Shown: piece by piece, positions 23,697 to 32,187 of the stretch
How the letters are laid out: each line of letters opens with the position of its first letter
How positions within the stretch are numbered: position 1 is the stretch's first letter
Assembly: GCA_016194705.1 (NCBI GenBank)
Contig: JACQAZ010000004.1
Location: 62,001 to 126,000 of the forward strand
Direction of reading: 5' to 3'
DNA: 64,000 bases
Source of the DNA: Elusimicrobiota bacterium
GTDB lineage: Bacteria; Elusimicrobiota; Elusimicrobia; UBA1565; UBA9628
Position numbers and translations under genes: made by a program
The notes under the pieces: generated by a model
The model's database searches: none
The model's input: the letters and a program-made list of their open reading frames with translations, nothing else
Told to the model about the DNA's origin: nothing

Positions 23697-24002
23697 ATGC
23701 CCGCGAAACCTAAGAAGCAAGTCGAAGTCGGAGACCTCTTCGTCACGGAAAGCGCCGTGACGATCAAGCTGCTGCCCAGCAAGAAGAGCGGCAGCCGCCC
23801 CATCCGCTGGTTTTCCGGCGGCTCGGTGAGCAACGTCCACCTCGCGGCCAAGGACATCGCGTTCCTGGTCGGCAAGGTCCAAGGCCGCACCCGCATCGTC
23901 CGGGCCCTGACGGTGATGACCGACCGCGGCGTCGGCTTCGACCTCGAGAAGACGGGCCTGTCCCGCGCGATCGAGAAGGCCGGCTTCGAGATTCTCAAAT
24001 GA
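23697..24002 (+). CDS. Small conserved-looking protein of unknown function
   Basis: 101 residues, basic, beginning MPAKPKKQVEVGDLFVTESAV, with beta-strand-rich character and no signal peptide. An AAGGGGG ribosome-binding site precedes the ATG. It overlaps the SDR gene by 4 bases (ATGA), implying co-translation. No domain recognised. Confidence 0.65.
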   Translation: MPAKPKKQVEVGDLFVTESAVTIKLLPSKKSGSRPIRWFSGGSVSNVHLAAKDIAFLVGKVQGRTRIVRALTVMTDRGVGFDLEKTGLSRAIEKAGFEILK

Positions 24003-24745
24003 GCCCGGGGCGTCTTGCCGGCAAGGCCTGCCTCATCACCGGGGCCGGCTCCGGCATGGGCCTGGCCGCCGTGCGGCGGTTCCTCGCCGAGGGCGCCAAG
24101 GTCGCCGCACTCGACCTCAAGTTCAAAGAGACGGTCAAGGACGCTCTCACAATCGAGACGGACGTGACCAAGGAGGGCCAGGTCAAGGCCGCCGTGGCTC
24201 GCGTCGTGAAGGAATTCGGGGCCCTGCACGTGCTCTACAACAACGCAGGGGTGTTTCCATCGGACGACCACTCGGTGGTCGACACCGAGGAGAAGGTCTG
24301 GGACTTCGTCTACGCCGTCAACGTCAAGGGCGTGGCCTGGGTCTGCAAGTACGGCATCCCCGAACTCCTCAAGGCCGGCGGGGGTTCGGTCGTCAACATC
24401 GCCTCCTTCGTTGCTCTGGTCGGCTGTTCGGTGCCCCAGGACGCCTACACGGCTTCCAAGGGCGCGGTCATCGCGCTGACCAAATCGTTGGCCGTCCAGT
24501 TCGGCCCTCAGGGCGTGCGCGCAAACGCCATTTGCCCGGGGCCCATCGAGACCCCGCTCTTGACGGAATGGCTCTTGAAGGAGCCCAAGGAAAAGGCCAA
24601 GCGCCTCAACCGGATCCCGATGGGCCGCTTCGGCAAGACCGAGGACATCGTCAACCTCGCGCTGTATTTGGCCAGCGACGAATCGAGCTGGACCAACGGC
24701 GCCGCTTTGGTCGCGGACGGCGGCATCACCGCCAACTATTTCTAA
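23999..24745 (+). CDS. Short-chain dehydrogenase/reductase
   Basis: 248 residues, classical SDR. The cofactor loop is TGAGSGMGLA, followed by NNAGV, the catalytic Ser region (VVNIASFVALVG) and YTASKGAV, plus the C-terminal TNGAALVADGG. It oxidises an alcohol or reduces a ketone with NAD(P)(H); the substrate is not determinable. It sits 31 bases before an aldehyde dehydrogenase, suggesting a two-step alcohol-to-acid route. Confidence 0.9.
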   Translation: MSPGRLAGKACLITGAGSGMGLAAVRRFLAEGAKVAALDLKFKETVKDALTIETDVTKEGQVKAAVARVVKEFGALHVLYNNAGVFPSDDHSVVDTEEKVWDFVYAVNVKGVAWVCKYGIPELLKAGGGSVVNIASFVALVGCSVPQDAYTASKGAVIALTKSLAVQFGPQGVRANAICPGPIETPLLTEWLLKEPKEKAKRLNRIPMGRFGKTEDIVNLALYLASDESSWTNGAALVADGGITANYF

Positions 24746-24776
24746 AATCGACATTCTCGACCCAGGAGCTCCTCAA

Positions 24777-26243
24777 ATGGCGACCAAGACCCTCGACGCC
24801 CCGCTCGAAACCCAACTTTGGATCGGCGGCAAAAAGACCAAGAGCTCCACGGGCAAGGCCTTCCCCGTCACCAACCCGGCCACCGGCGAGGTCATAGCAA
24901 AGGTCGCCGAGGGGGGAGCGCAGGACGTCGACCTCGCGGTCAAAGCTGCTTTGAGGGCGGCGGAGGGGCCTTGGGGGAAAATGTCTCCCCGGCAGCGGGC
25001 GCGCGTTCTTTTCAACGTCGCGGCCCGGGTGCGCGACGCGGCTGAGGAATTGGCGCAGCTCGAGACCAAAAACACCGGAAAGACCCTGGCCGACTCGCGC
25101 GACGAAGCGGCGGGCGTCGCCGATACCTTGGAATATTACGCCGGGGCGGTCTCGAAATATTTCGGCGAGACCATCCCTGTGGGAAATCCCGGCCTCGAGT
25201 TCACTTTGCGCCAGCCCGTCGGCGTGTGCGCGCTCATCGTTCCCTGGAACTACCCCATGACGATCACGACGTGGAAGCTGGCCCCCGCTTTGGCCTGCGG
25301 CAACACGGTGGTCATCAAGCCCGCGAGCTGGACGCCGCTGTCCGCGCTGCGCCTGGCCGAGCTCTGCGCCGAGGGCGGCGTGCCGGAGGGCGTCGTCAAC
25401 GTGGTGGCCGGCCCCGGCGGCGTGGTCGGCGAGGGCCTCGCCTCGCATCCCCTAGTGCGCAAGATTTCTTTTACCGGCGAGACCGGCACGGGTGCGCGCA
25501 TCACCAAGGCCGCGGCCGACTCGATCAAGCGCGTGTCGCTGGAACTAGGCGGCAAGTCGCCCAACATCGTGTTCGACGACGCCGATCTCGACCTCTGCGT
25601 CGAGAAATCGATCGGGTCCGTGTTCGGCAACGCGGGCCAGGACTGCTGCGCGCGCTCGCGCGCCATCGTGCACCACAAGATCTACGACAAGTTCCTCGCG
25701 GATATCACGGCGCGGACCAAGAAAATGGTCGTGGGCGATCCCCTCTCCAAGGGCACCGAGATGGGTCCCATGATCTCTCTCAAGCAGCGCGACAGCGTGC
25801 GCGGCCACGTCGAGCTGGGCCAGAAGGAGGGCGCCCGCCTGACCTGCGGAGCGGAAGCCCTGCCCTCAGGGCTTCCGAAGGCGGGAGCCTACATCCGCCC
25901 CGCGGTCTTTGCCGACGCCAAGCCCAAGATGAAGGTGGTCCAAGAGGAGATCTTCGGGCCGGTACTGTGCGTCCTTCCCTTCAAGACCGAGGAGGAGGCC
26001 GTGGCTTTGGCCAACGACTCGCCTTACGGACTCTCCGGCTCCTTATGGACGCGCGACGTGGGCCGCGCCCTGCGGGTCGCCAAGGCCGTGCAGACCGGCA
26101 ACATGTCGGTCAACTCCTCGACCTCGGTCTATCTCGAAGCTCCCTTCGGGGGCTTCAAGACCTCCGGTCTCGGGCGCGAGCTCGGCATGAAGGCCATGGA
26201 CCTCTACAGCGAGGTCAAAAGCGTCTTCATCTCCGAGGCCTGA
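24777..26243 (+). CDS. NAD(P)+-dependent aldehyde dehydrogenase (aminoaldehyde/betaine-aldehyde type)
   Basis: 488 residues. Hallmarks: PWNYPMTITTWKLAPALACGNTVVIKPA, FTGETGTGARI, general base Glu in LELGGKSPNIVF and the catalytic cysteine in NAGQDCCARSR. The CC pair and overall length fit aminoaldehyde/betaine-aldehyde dehydrogenases; oxidation of aminoaldehydes from polyamine breakdown would link it to the PuuA-like ligase, but that is inference. AGGAG precedes the ATG. Its 3' end overlaps the convergent GT-C gene by 17 bases. Confidence 0.9.
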   Translation: MATKTLDAPLETQLWIGGKKTKSSTGKAFPVTNPATGEVIAKVAEGGAQDVDLAVKAALRAAEGPWGKMSPRQRARVLFNVAARVRDAAEELAQLETKNTGKTLADSRDEAAGVADTLEYYAGAVSKYFGETIPVGNPGLEFTLRQPVGVCALIVPWNYPMTITTWKLAPALACGNTVVIKPASWTPLSALRLAELCAEGGVPEGVVNVVAGPGGVVGEGLASHPLVRKISFTGETGTGARITKAAADSIKRVSLELGGKSPNIVFDDADLDLCVEKSIGSVFGNAGQDCCARSRAIVHHKIYDKFLADITARTKKMVVGDPLSKGTEMGPMISLKQRDSVRGHVELGQKEGARLTCGAEALPSGLPKAGAYIRPAVFADAKPKMKVVQEEIFGPVLCVLPFKTEEEAVALANDSPYGLSGSLWTRDVGRALRVAKAVQTGNMSVNSSTSVYLEAPFGGFKTSGLGRELGMKAMDLYSEVKSVFISEA

Positions 26244-27879
26244 ACGCCCGCTGCGCGCCGTAAAGATACACGTAGGCGGGCCCGCGGGACAGGGGCGTGC
26301 GGTAGGGGAACCTCCCGATGAGCTTGAAGTCCTCCTTCGGCGGCACCTGCGAGAACGAGGTGATCATGAGCACCCGGTTCTCCTTCATCCAGTCCCAAAT
26401 GCCGATCTCGCGGGCGGGCTTCTCGGCCAGAAGCTTGGCCATGTTGCGTTCGAGCGAAAACTGTCCGTCCCAATCAAATCCGTTTTCGATTTGGTCGGGC
26501 TTGAGGCCCAAGCGCACGCCATAGAGCCCGGCTTCCCAGCGCGCCCGGTTCCAGGCGAAGTAGTCGCGCAGCCCCGCCGCCGAGACCGTTGCCAAGAGCA
26601 GACAGCCCGCCGCGCAGGGCAGCAAGCGCAGCCGCGGGCTCCTGAGGAGCAGGAACGCGATCAAGAACGGCAGCGGCGCGAGCAGATAGCGATCGAAATT
26701 CATCGAGCGATTGAGAACATCGATCAAGCCTAGTATCAGCAGGTAGGGCGGCAAGCCGAACCAGAGGACCGTCGCGGCGGCGTCTTGCCCGAAAACCTTC
26801 TCTTTCTTGCGACACAAGAGCAGGGCGAGTTGGGCCGCGCAGAGCAGGCACAGCATGTCGACCAGGCGCCAGAGGCGGGGGGAGTTCCACAGCAGGGCCG
26901 CCTTGCTTTCCGGGGCCGTCAAAGTGACGACCCCTAGCCCCAGGTTGGTCAAGGTATTGCCGAGCAACGGCATCCGCGCTCCCAAGAACCAGCCGAACAC
27001 GGCGAGGAGGGAAACGAAGGACGCCGCTCCAACCGCGAAGCGTCCGGGCTTTGTCCATGTCCGGCCGTGCGCCAAGCCGAAGGCGAGCGGACAAAGAAAA
27101 AGCGCCGCCGTCTGCGCAGAGGCGTTCAGGTTTTGGGTCGCGCGCAGCCACTCAGCAGGATGAATCAGCGCTAGGAAGCCGGATTCTGACAACTGCGTCT
27201 GCCATGCCCATGGCTTGGCGCGCAGGCCGTGCATCCAGAGCCAGAAGCCGCAGGCCGCCAATCCTACCGGTACCAGCAGGGCGGCGGCAAACCGCGGCGT
27301 GAGGCGCCGGCCGCGCCAAAGAAGAAATATCCCTCCTGCCGCGGAGAAGACGGCCGTCTGGCGCGTCAGATAGCCGATGCCGAGCAGTGAGGATGAGAGG
27401 ATCATGAGTGGAAGCGAGTCGTCGCGCAAGGCCGCGACGAAGGCCCAGGCCGCGGCGATCTGCAAAGCCGTGGCGGTGACGTCGACATGGAAGCTTGCGC
27501 TCATGGTCAAGAAGACCGGATTGAGCGCGAGCACGGCGGCTCCGGCCAGAGATCGAGAGACGTCCAGGCCCAGGTCGCGCAGGAAGAGGTAGAAGAGGAT
27601 CGTCGTCGCCAGTCCCGCTCCCAGCATGAGCAGGCGCAGATGCCAATTGTCGGGCGTCACGAAGACCGCGGCCAGGCGTCCCAGGGCGAGGTGGGCCACG
27701 CTGGTGGCGAAGCCCCACTGGGACAAGGTTAGGCCTGCGCCGTTGGCCCAGCGGCGGACCGCCTCGGCGTATTGGAAGTCGTCATTGAGCGGGAATCCTC
27801 CCCGCGGGTCTATATAAAGGAAGAGGCCGGTCCAGGCCAGGGCCAAAGCGGAAACGGCCGCGCGGTCGCCGCGCCTCAT
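26227..27879 (-). CDS. GT-C-type polytopic membrane protein (putative glycosyltransferase)
   Basis: 550 residues with about eleven membrane helices. The first periplasmic loop carries an acidic pair typical of dolichyl/undecaprenyl-phosphate sugar transferases (GGFPLNDDFQYAEAVRRW, about residues 28-45). The C-terminal ~110 residues are soluble. Such enzymes add sugars to lipid, protein or lipid A in the periplasm; donor and acceptor are unknown. The start overlaps the tatD stop by 4 bases. Confidence 0.78.
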   Translation of the reverse strand: MRRGDRAAVSALALAWTGLFLYIDPRGGFPLNDDFQYAEAVRRWANGAGLTLSQWGFATSVAHLALGRLAAVFVTPDNWHLRLLMLGAGLATTILFYLFLRDLGLDVSRSLAGAAVLALNPVFLTMSASFHVDVTATALQIAAAWAFVAALRDDSLPLMILSSSLLGIGYLTRQTAVFSAAGGIFLLWRGRRLTPRFAAALLVPVGLAACGFWLWMHGLRAKPWAWQTQLSESGFLALIHPAEWLRATQNLNASAQTAALFLCPLAFGLAHGRTWTKPGRFAVGAASFVSLLAVFGWFLGARMPLLGNTLTNLGLGVVTLTAPESKAALLWNSPRLWRLVDMLCLLCAAQLALLLCRKKEKVFGQDAAATVLWFGLPPYLLILGLIDVLNRSMNFDRYLLAPLPFLIAFLLLRSPRLRLLPCAAGCLLLATVSAAGLRDYFAWNRARWEAGLYGVRLGLKPDQIENGFDWDGQFSLERNMAKLLAEKPAREIGIWDWMKENRVLMITSFSQVPPKEDFKLIGRFPYRTPLSRGPAYVYLYGAQRAFRPRR

Positions 27880-28667
27880 CTCGGCCAGCGGAACAAGTCG
27901 AGGGCGTTTTTTGTGGTGGCCGCGGCCACGGCCTCAGGCGCGACGCCCAAGGCGGCGGACAGAGCCGCGCCGATCTCCGGTATGGCCGCGGGCTCGTTGC
28001 GCTTGCCGCGGCTGCTTTGCGGCGGCAGGTAGGGACTGTCGGTCTCGAGGACGAGGCACTCAACGCCCGCCTCCCGCAGGGCTTGGCGCAGGGATTCGTT
28101 TTTCGGATAGGTCACTGGGCCGTCCACTCCCAAGGCGAAGCCGAGGTCGCGGCAGAACAAGGCGTCCGGCGCGGTGCCCGAAAAGCAATGGACGACTCCC
28201 CAGTAACGTCCTCGCGGGGTCTTGCCGCGGAATAGGCGCTCCAGAACGAGGCGCAAGTCCTCGTACGCGCCGCGGCAATGCACCACGACGGGCTTGTCCC
28301 AGTCCAGGCTTGCGGAGAGAAGGCTCGCGAGAGCCTTGAGCTGGACCTCTTTAGGGATTTCAGTCTTCACGTAATCGAGGCCGATCTCGCCGACCGCGAC
28401 GACCTCGGGCAGGCCCGCTTTCTTCGCGAGATCATCGACGAGTTCGTCGCAGTACTGATCGGCGTAGTAGGGATGCAGGCCCAGGGAGGCCCGGACCTGG
28501 GCCGGCCGGGCCCGGCTCATGGCCAAGGCCCCCTCCCACTCAGCCGGGGAATCGGCTATCTCGACAATCTTAAGGACCTTCGATTGCAGGGCGCGCTCGA
28601 GCACGGCCTCTCTGTCGGCCGAGAACTGCCCGTCGCCCAAGTGGGCGTGGGTGTCGAACCACTCCAT
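27876..28667 (-). CDS. tatD: TatD-family metal-dependent DNase
   Basis: 263 residues. Metal ligands typical of the amidohydrolase-fold TatD group: FDTHAHLG (HxH), VAVGEIGLDYV (Glu), PVVVHCRGAYEDL (His) and CLVLETDSPYLPP (Asp). The family is described as 3'-5' exodeoxyribonuclease with roles in DNA fragmentation or oxidative damage. It is coupled to the downstream GT-C gene by ATGA and begins one base after the upstream TPR gene stops. Confidence 0.9.
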   Translation of the reverse strand: MEWFDTHAHLGDGQFSADREAVLERALQSKVLKIVEIADSPAEWEGALAMSRARPAQVRASLGLHPYYADQYCDELVDDLAKKAGLPEVVAVGEIGLDYVKTEIPKEVQLKALASLLSASLDWDKPVVVHCRGAYEDLRLVLERLFRGKTPRGRYWGVVHCFSGTAPDALFCRDLGFALGVDGPVTYPKNESLRQALREAGVECLVLETDSPYLPPQSSRGKRNEPAAIPEIGAALSAALGVAPEAVAAATTKNALDLFRWPR

Positions 28668-28668
28668 C

Positions 28669-30222
28669 TCAGCGTGCGCCCATGGCGGCGTAGAGGGCCA
28701 GCACGGCGGGATCCTTCTCGGAGGCGAGGTACTCGTCTCCGACCTTCCGCGCCGCCGGAAGATCCTTGTAATAGCGATCGAGGACCATGGTCTTGGTCAG
28801 GAACCTCACGGTGGGGCTGGGGTCGTGGAGGGCCTGAGCCACGGCGGGGAAGGTGTCGAAGGAATACAGGTCGGCGAAGAGATTGAGCGCGCGCGTGCGC
28901 AGCAGCGGCCGAGGGCTCTGCAGCCATTGGTCCTTTCGCACGCGCAGCGCGCCGGGCTGCTTCCAGGCGATTTGATAGAGGGCGTAATCCGCGTTGTGAC
29001 GGACGATGTCGGTGTCGTCGTCGAGGAGATCGGCCAGGGCCTCGATCCAGCGCGGATCGGGCGCCGAGGCGGCGCGCGCGCACGCCTCGGCGCGCAACGA
29101 GGCGTCTTCGGAAGAAAGGTAGCGGCCCAGGCTCTCCACCCCCACGCGCTCCAAGAGCGCCTTGCGGCGGGCGTCGAGGATCTCCTGGATCAGCCGCTCG
29201 GCGGGCTCTCCCGCCGCGTAGTCGGGATCGTCCCGGTAGAGCGCGATGTAGTACGGCAGCGCGCTTTCGCGGTCTCCGCGCTGCCGGTCGTAGATGCGGG
29301 CGAGCTGGGCGGCGCTGGTGAGATCGTTGGGGTTGTGCTCCCAGGCCGCGGAGAAAGCCTTGAGGGCCTTCTCCGTGTCGCCCGCGGCCAGAGCGATGAC
29401 GCCGTCGACCATCAAGGCGCCGGCCTGCGCCGGCTCCTTGCGCAATGTCTCGGCGACCATGGCGCGCGCGGTGGCCGCGTCGCCGCGGTTCCACTCCGAC
29501 ATGGCCAGCGAGGCGAAAATATCCGCGTTCTTGGGCTGCGCCTTGAAGAGTTCCGCGAGCGCCTCCCGGGCCAGACGGCCGGCCTCCGCGTTGGGTTCGG
29601 TCTCCTTTCTTTGGGCGAGCTTGGACAAGGCCTCGAGGGCCTTGCGGCCGTCGGCGGCGCTGGGCGAGGCGTTGGCCAGCCTCGCGTACACCGGGATGGC
29701 TCCCATGAGATCTGACTGCGCCGTGAGCTCCGCCTTGAGCAGAAGAAGGCTGGTCTCGTTGGGGCGCGCCGCCAAGCCCGCTTCCGCGTATTTCAGGGCG
29801 TCCGCGCCTTCGCCGCGCTCGAATGCCGAGCGCGCGAGAACGCAGGGATCGTCGGCGGCTTCGCTCGCGCAGGCCTGGCTTCTCAGCACGACGCGCGCAT
29901 GCGCGCCGCGGAAGGCGGTCTCTCCGAAGAATTGCCTGGCGTCGCGCAAAACGTAGAAGGCGTCGACCCACCGTCCGCGCGCGTAGAGGGCCTCGGCCAG
30001 GCGCATGCGGGCGTCCGGATCGAGGAACCTGTCGCGGAACTGGGCTCGCGCGGCCGCGAGGTCGACGGGAGCCGCGGCAGGGGCCTTGGGGGAGAAGGGT
30101 CCCGTGGCCGGACGCACTCCCAGCCAGCGCAGGAACAAGAGGCAGTACGCGGCCAAGGACGCGGCGATCATCAATGCCGCCGCGGCGATCAGGAGGTTGT
30201 GCCGCTCGGGGCGCGTCTTCAT
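28669..30222 (-). CDS. Membrane-anchored TPR and HEAT-repeat protein
   Basis: 517 residues. One N-terminal helix (about 10-32) anchors it; a run of TPR motifs follows (about 60-330, e.g. ADALKYAEAGLAARPNE, AAQLARIYDRQRGDRESALPYY), then HEAT-like repeats (about 370-510, ARAASAPDPRWIEALADLLDDD…). A scaffold or assembly role is likely; no partner is evident. A TATAAT box (30238-30233) lies 10 bases before the ATG with no ribosome-binding site. Confidence 0.8.
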   Translation of the reverse strand: MKTRPERHNLLIAAAALMIAASLAAYCLLFLRWLGVRPATGPFSPKAPAAAPVDLAAARAQFRDRFLDPDARMRLAEALYARGRWVDAFYVLRDARQFFGETAFRGAHARVVLRSQACASEAADDPCVLARSAFERGEGADALKYAEAGLAARPNETSLLLLKAELTAQSDLMGAIPVYARLANASPSAADGRKALEALSKLAQRKETEPNAEAGRLAREALAELFKAQPKNADIFASLAMSEWNRGDAATARAMVAETLRKEPAQAGALMVDGVIALAAGDTEKALKAFSAAWEHNPNDLTSAAQLARIYDRQRGDRESALPYYIALYRDDPDYAAGEPAERLIQEILDARRKALLERVGVESLGRYLSSEDASLRAEACARAASAPDPRWIEALADLLDDDTDIVRHNADYALYQIAWKQPGALRVRKDQWLQSPRPLLRTRALNLFADLYSFDTFPAVAQALHDPSPTVRFLTKTMVLDRYYKDLPAARKVGDEYLASEKDPAVLALYAAMGAR

Positions 30223-30256
30223 CCCGGGAGGGATTATACCACTACGGGCGGGGGCA

Positions 30257-30297
30257 TAAAAAAGTCCGTCCCGTGCTCCGCTCGCACGGGACGGACT
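30257..30297 (-). terminator. Intrinsic terminator after the 92-residue gene
   Basis: Minus strand: a 13-base-pair stem AGTCCGTCCCGTG / CACGGGACGGACT (30297-30263) followed by six T (30262-30257). Very strong rho-independent terminator shape. Confidence 0.9.
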
Positions 30298-30309
30298 CTC
30301 GGCCCTAAG

Positions 30310-30588
30310 CTATTTCGCGAAATACTTCCAGCGCCGCTCCGACTCGGATTCCTGCAGGCCCTTGTTCAAGAGATGCTCCTCGACGCCGCTCCAATGGTCC
30401 TCCTCGTTGGGACGAGGCGCCGCGGTCATGCTGAGCCAGGCGCGTTCGCTCCGGGTGTGGCGGGCCGCCTCAAGCTCGAGGGAGACCACCTCCTCGGCCG
30501 TGATCTCGGAAGGGGGCGCTGGCTTCTTGGCGGCTTTGCGGCGGACGGCGGGCTTGGCGGCGCGGGCGCGCGTGCTCTTCGAACGCAT
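30310..30588 (-). CDS. Small basic protein with Lys/Ala-rich tail, DUF2934-like
   Basis: 92 residues from the ATG at 30588, chosen for its GGAGGTG ribosome-binding site. The first 30 residues are Lys/Arg/Ala rich (KSTRARAAKPAVRRKAAKK), as in DNA- or RNA-associated tails. The rest (ITAEEVVSLELEAARHTRSERAWLSM…DHWSGVEEHLL) resembles DUF2934 with its 'D.W..aE..L' ending; the match is tentative. Its own promoter and terminator make it a monocistronic unit. Confidence 0.7.
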   Translation of the reverse strand: MRSKSTRARAAKPAVRRKAAKKPAPPSEITAEEVVSLELEAARHTRSERAWLSMTAAPRPNEEDHWSGVEEHLLNKGLQESESERRWKYFAK

Positions 30589-30629
30589 GGACACCTCCGC
30601 GAAAGGATGTTTGACGCAAACAGCGCGAT

Positions 30630-30658
30630 AGTATAGCCCCGGCCTCGGGAACTTGCAA
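30630..30658 (-). promoter_or_regulatory. Predicted promoter of the 92-residue gene
   Basis: Minus strand: -35 TTGCAA (30658-30653), 17-base spacer, -10 TATACT (30635-30630). Leader of about 35 bases with a good ribosome-binding site. Confidence 0.6.
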
Positions 30659-30677
30659 GGCCCAGAAGGACGCGGCC

Positions 30678-31424
30678 TCAGGATTCCGAATTGGCGTCGC
30701 GCAGGCTGTTGAGGATGTCGCGGAAGGTGTCGTCGTCCTCGCCGGCGAGGAAGGAATAGAGCACCTTGTCTCCGAGGATGAAGCACTCGACGCGCGCGTT
30801 GGGCATCTCGTAATTGACCTGGATGCCGCGCAGCGAGGAGATCTGGATGTTCTTGACCGAGAACTTCTCGCCTCGGGAGGCCGCGCGCGACGACGCCGCG
30901 CGGGTCAGGGCGGCCAGGCCGTTGAGATCGTTGGCGAACTCGCTCGGTTCGGCCTGAAGCCGCACGATGCCTAGTTGGCCGTAGAGCCCCTCATTGAGGA
31001 ACTGCGTGGGGTCGGTGCCCGCCTTGCAGAAATAGACCTGTTCGATCGTCTTGCGGTCGTCCTTGAATTTCTGCACGGCGACGTAGTCCTTGGGAAGGCG
31101 CACGACGTAGTCGTAGTGCCCGACGTACGCCGACTCGGCGGACGTCGCAGGCGGGGGGGGCGGCGGCTCCTCTGCCGGCTTATGGCTCAATGAGACCAGG
31201 GCGGCGATGATGACCGCCGCGCCGGCGCCGGCCAGGAAGATCTTCCCTGCGGGGCTCGGTTTGCGGGCGGGGGCGGCCAGGGCCGCCTGTTGTGCGGCGC
31301 TGAACGCCTCGTCGAATTCCTTCTGCGAGATGCCCTCCTGGGCCAGCTGCTCGCGCAGTTGATTGGCCGAGAATTTCTTGAGGTTCTCGAGAAGGTAGGC
31401 CACGACCTCGGGCTTTGCCGCCAT
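30678..31424 (-). CDS. Single-pass membrane protein of unknown function
   Basis: 248 residues: a cytoplasmic N-terminal helical segment (AYLLENLKKFSANQLREQLAQEG, a short domain that resembles UBA/SHOCT-like helices), one membrane helix (about 60-80), a Pro-rich linker (EEPPPPPPATS) and a periplasmic alpha/beta domain. The last part (VKNIQISSLRGIQVNYEM…VLYSFLAGEDDDTFRDILNSL) looks like a small lipoprotein-type fold. No named family. Confidence 0.72.
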   Translation of the reverse strand: MAAKPEVVAYLLENLKKFSANQLREQLAQEGISQKEFDEAFSAAQQAALAAPARKPSPAGKIFLAGAGAAVIIAALVSLSHKPAEEPPPPPPATSAESAYVGHYDYVVRLPKDYVAVQKFKDDRKTIEQVYFCKAGTDPTQFLNEGLYGQLGIVRLQAEPSEFANDLNGLAALTRAASSRAASRGEKFSVKNIQISSLRGIQVNYEMPNARVECFILGDKVLYSFLAGEDDDTFRDILNSLRDANSES

Positions 31425-31486
31425 ACGAGTAAGGATAGCGCTATATCGCGGTTATATCCAGAGGCGTTCTCGACGCTGAAAAATTC

Positions 31487-31560
31487 TGCGCCCGGCTGGA
31501 CTTGAACCAGCGACCCTTCGGTTATGAGCCGAGTGCTCTGACCAACTGAGCTACGGGCGC
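31487..31560 (-). tRNA. tRNA-Met-type (anticodon CAT)
   Basis: 74 bases on the minus strand. The acceptor stem GCGCCCG pairs with CGGGCGC, the D-loop is AGCTCAGTTGGTCAGAGC, the anticodon arm CTCGGCTCATAACCGAAG has CAT at 31526-31524, and the T-arm is CTGGTTCAAGTCCAG. The discriminator is A and CCA is not encoded. CAT may mean elongator Met or, after lysidine modification, Ile; the first acceptor pair G-C excludes the usual initiator mismatch. Confidence 0.93.
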
Positions 31561-31691
31561 GTCGGCGTATTCTACAACACTTGAGGGCACCGGGCCTTTC
31601 CGGCGGCGCAGCGGCGTAGGACTAAAGACTTTTTTCGCCTAGGCCTTTAGGCCCAGGCGGCAAAAGTAATTAGGCGCCAAACTAACGCACG

Positions 31692-32099
31692 ATGAACAAG
31701 ATCATGCGCGCCCACCAGAGACTCGTCGCGATCGTGCTGCTCGCACTGCACGTCGGCGGCGCGCGCGCCATCGCGGTCACCGACGCCTGCGAGAGGAGCC
31801 GGGTCTTCTACGGGCCCTCGATGAGTTTCAGGGCCGTCACGAAGACCGTCAGCGTGTGGGCCTCTGGAAAAAAATGGGAGCGCCGCGCTCCCCGCTCGCT
31901 CGGCGCGCGCGGCAGCCGATTCACGACTCTCGATCTTGAGTGGGTTCGCACGCCCGTTCGGACCGCTCCGATCGTCCTTTTGTCCGCGACCGACACCATG
32001 CTCGACATCAAATCGCCAATGACGGGGGCTCGCACGGGCTGGAAGCTTCCAACTGACACCAGCCCCGTCCAACCTTCTCACCTGCACTCCAAGAATTAA
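31692..32099 (+). CDS. Possible small exported protein
   Basis: 135 residues. The N-terminus (LVAIVLLALHVGGARAIA) is signal-peptide-like and the frame shows the GC-rich third codon positions of real genes in its first half, less so later. No family recognised and no strong ribosome-binding site. It lies just before the large Pro-rich protein gene. The rest of 31561-32187 contains nothing else I can call. Confidence 0.45.
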   Translation: MNKIMRAHQRLVAIVLLALHVGGARAIAVTDACERSRVFYGPSMSFRAVTKTVSVWASGKKWERRAPRSLGARGSRFTTLDLEWVRTPVRTAPIVLLSATDTMLDIKSPMTGARTGWKLPTDTSPVQPSHLHSKN

Positions 32100-32187
32100 T
32101 TCTCCCCTGTCTCCGGCCCTTCGGGCCCCCGCCGCGCCGCCGTGATCGTCAAGACGCACGAACCAGCACAACTGTGAGGACAACACG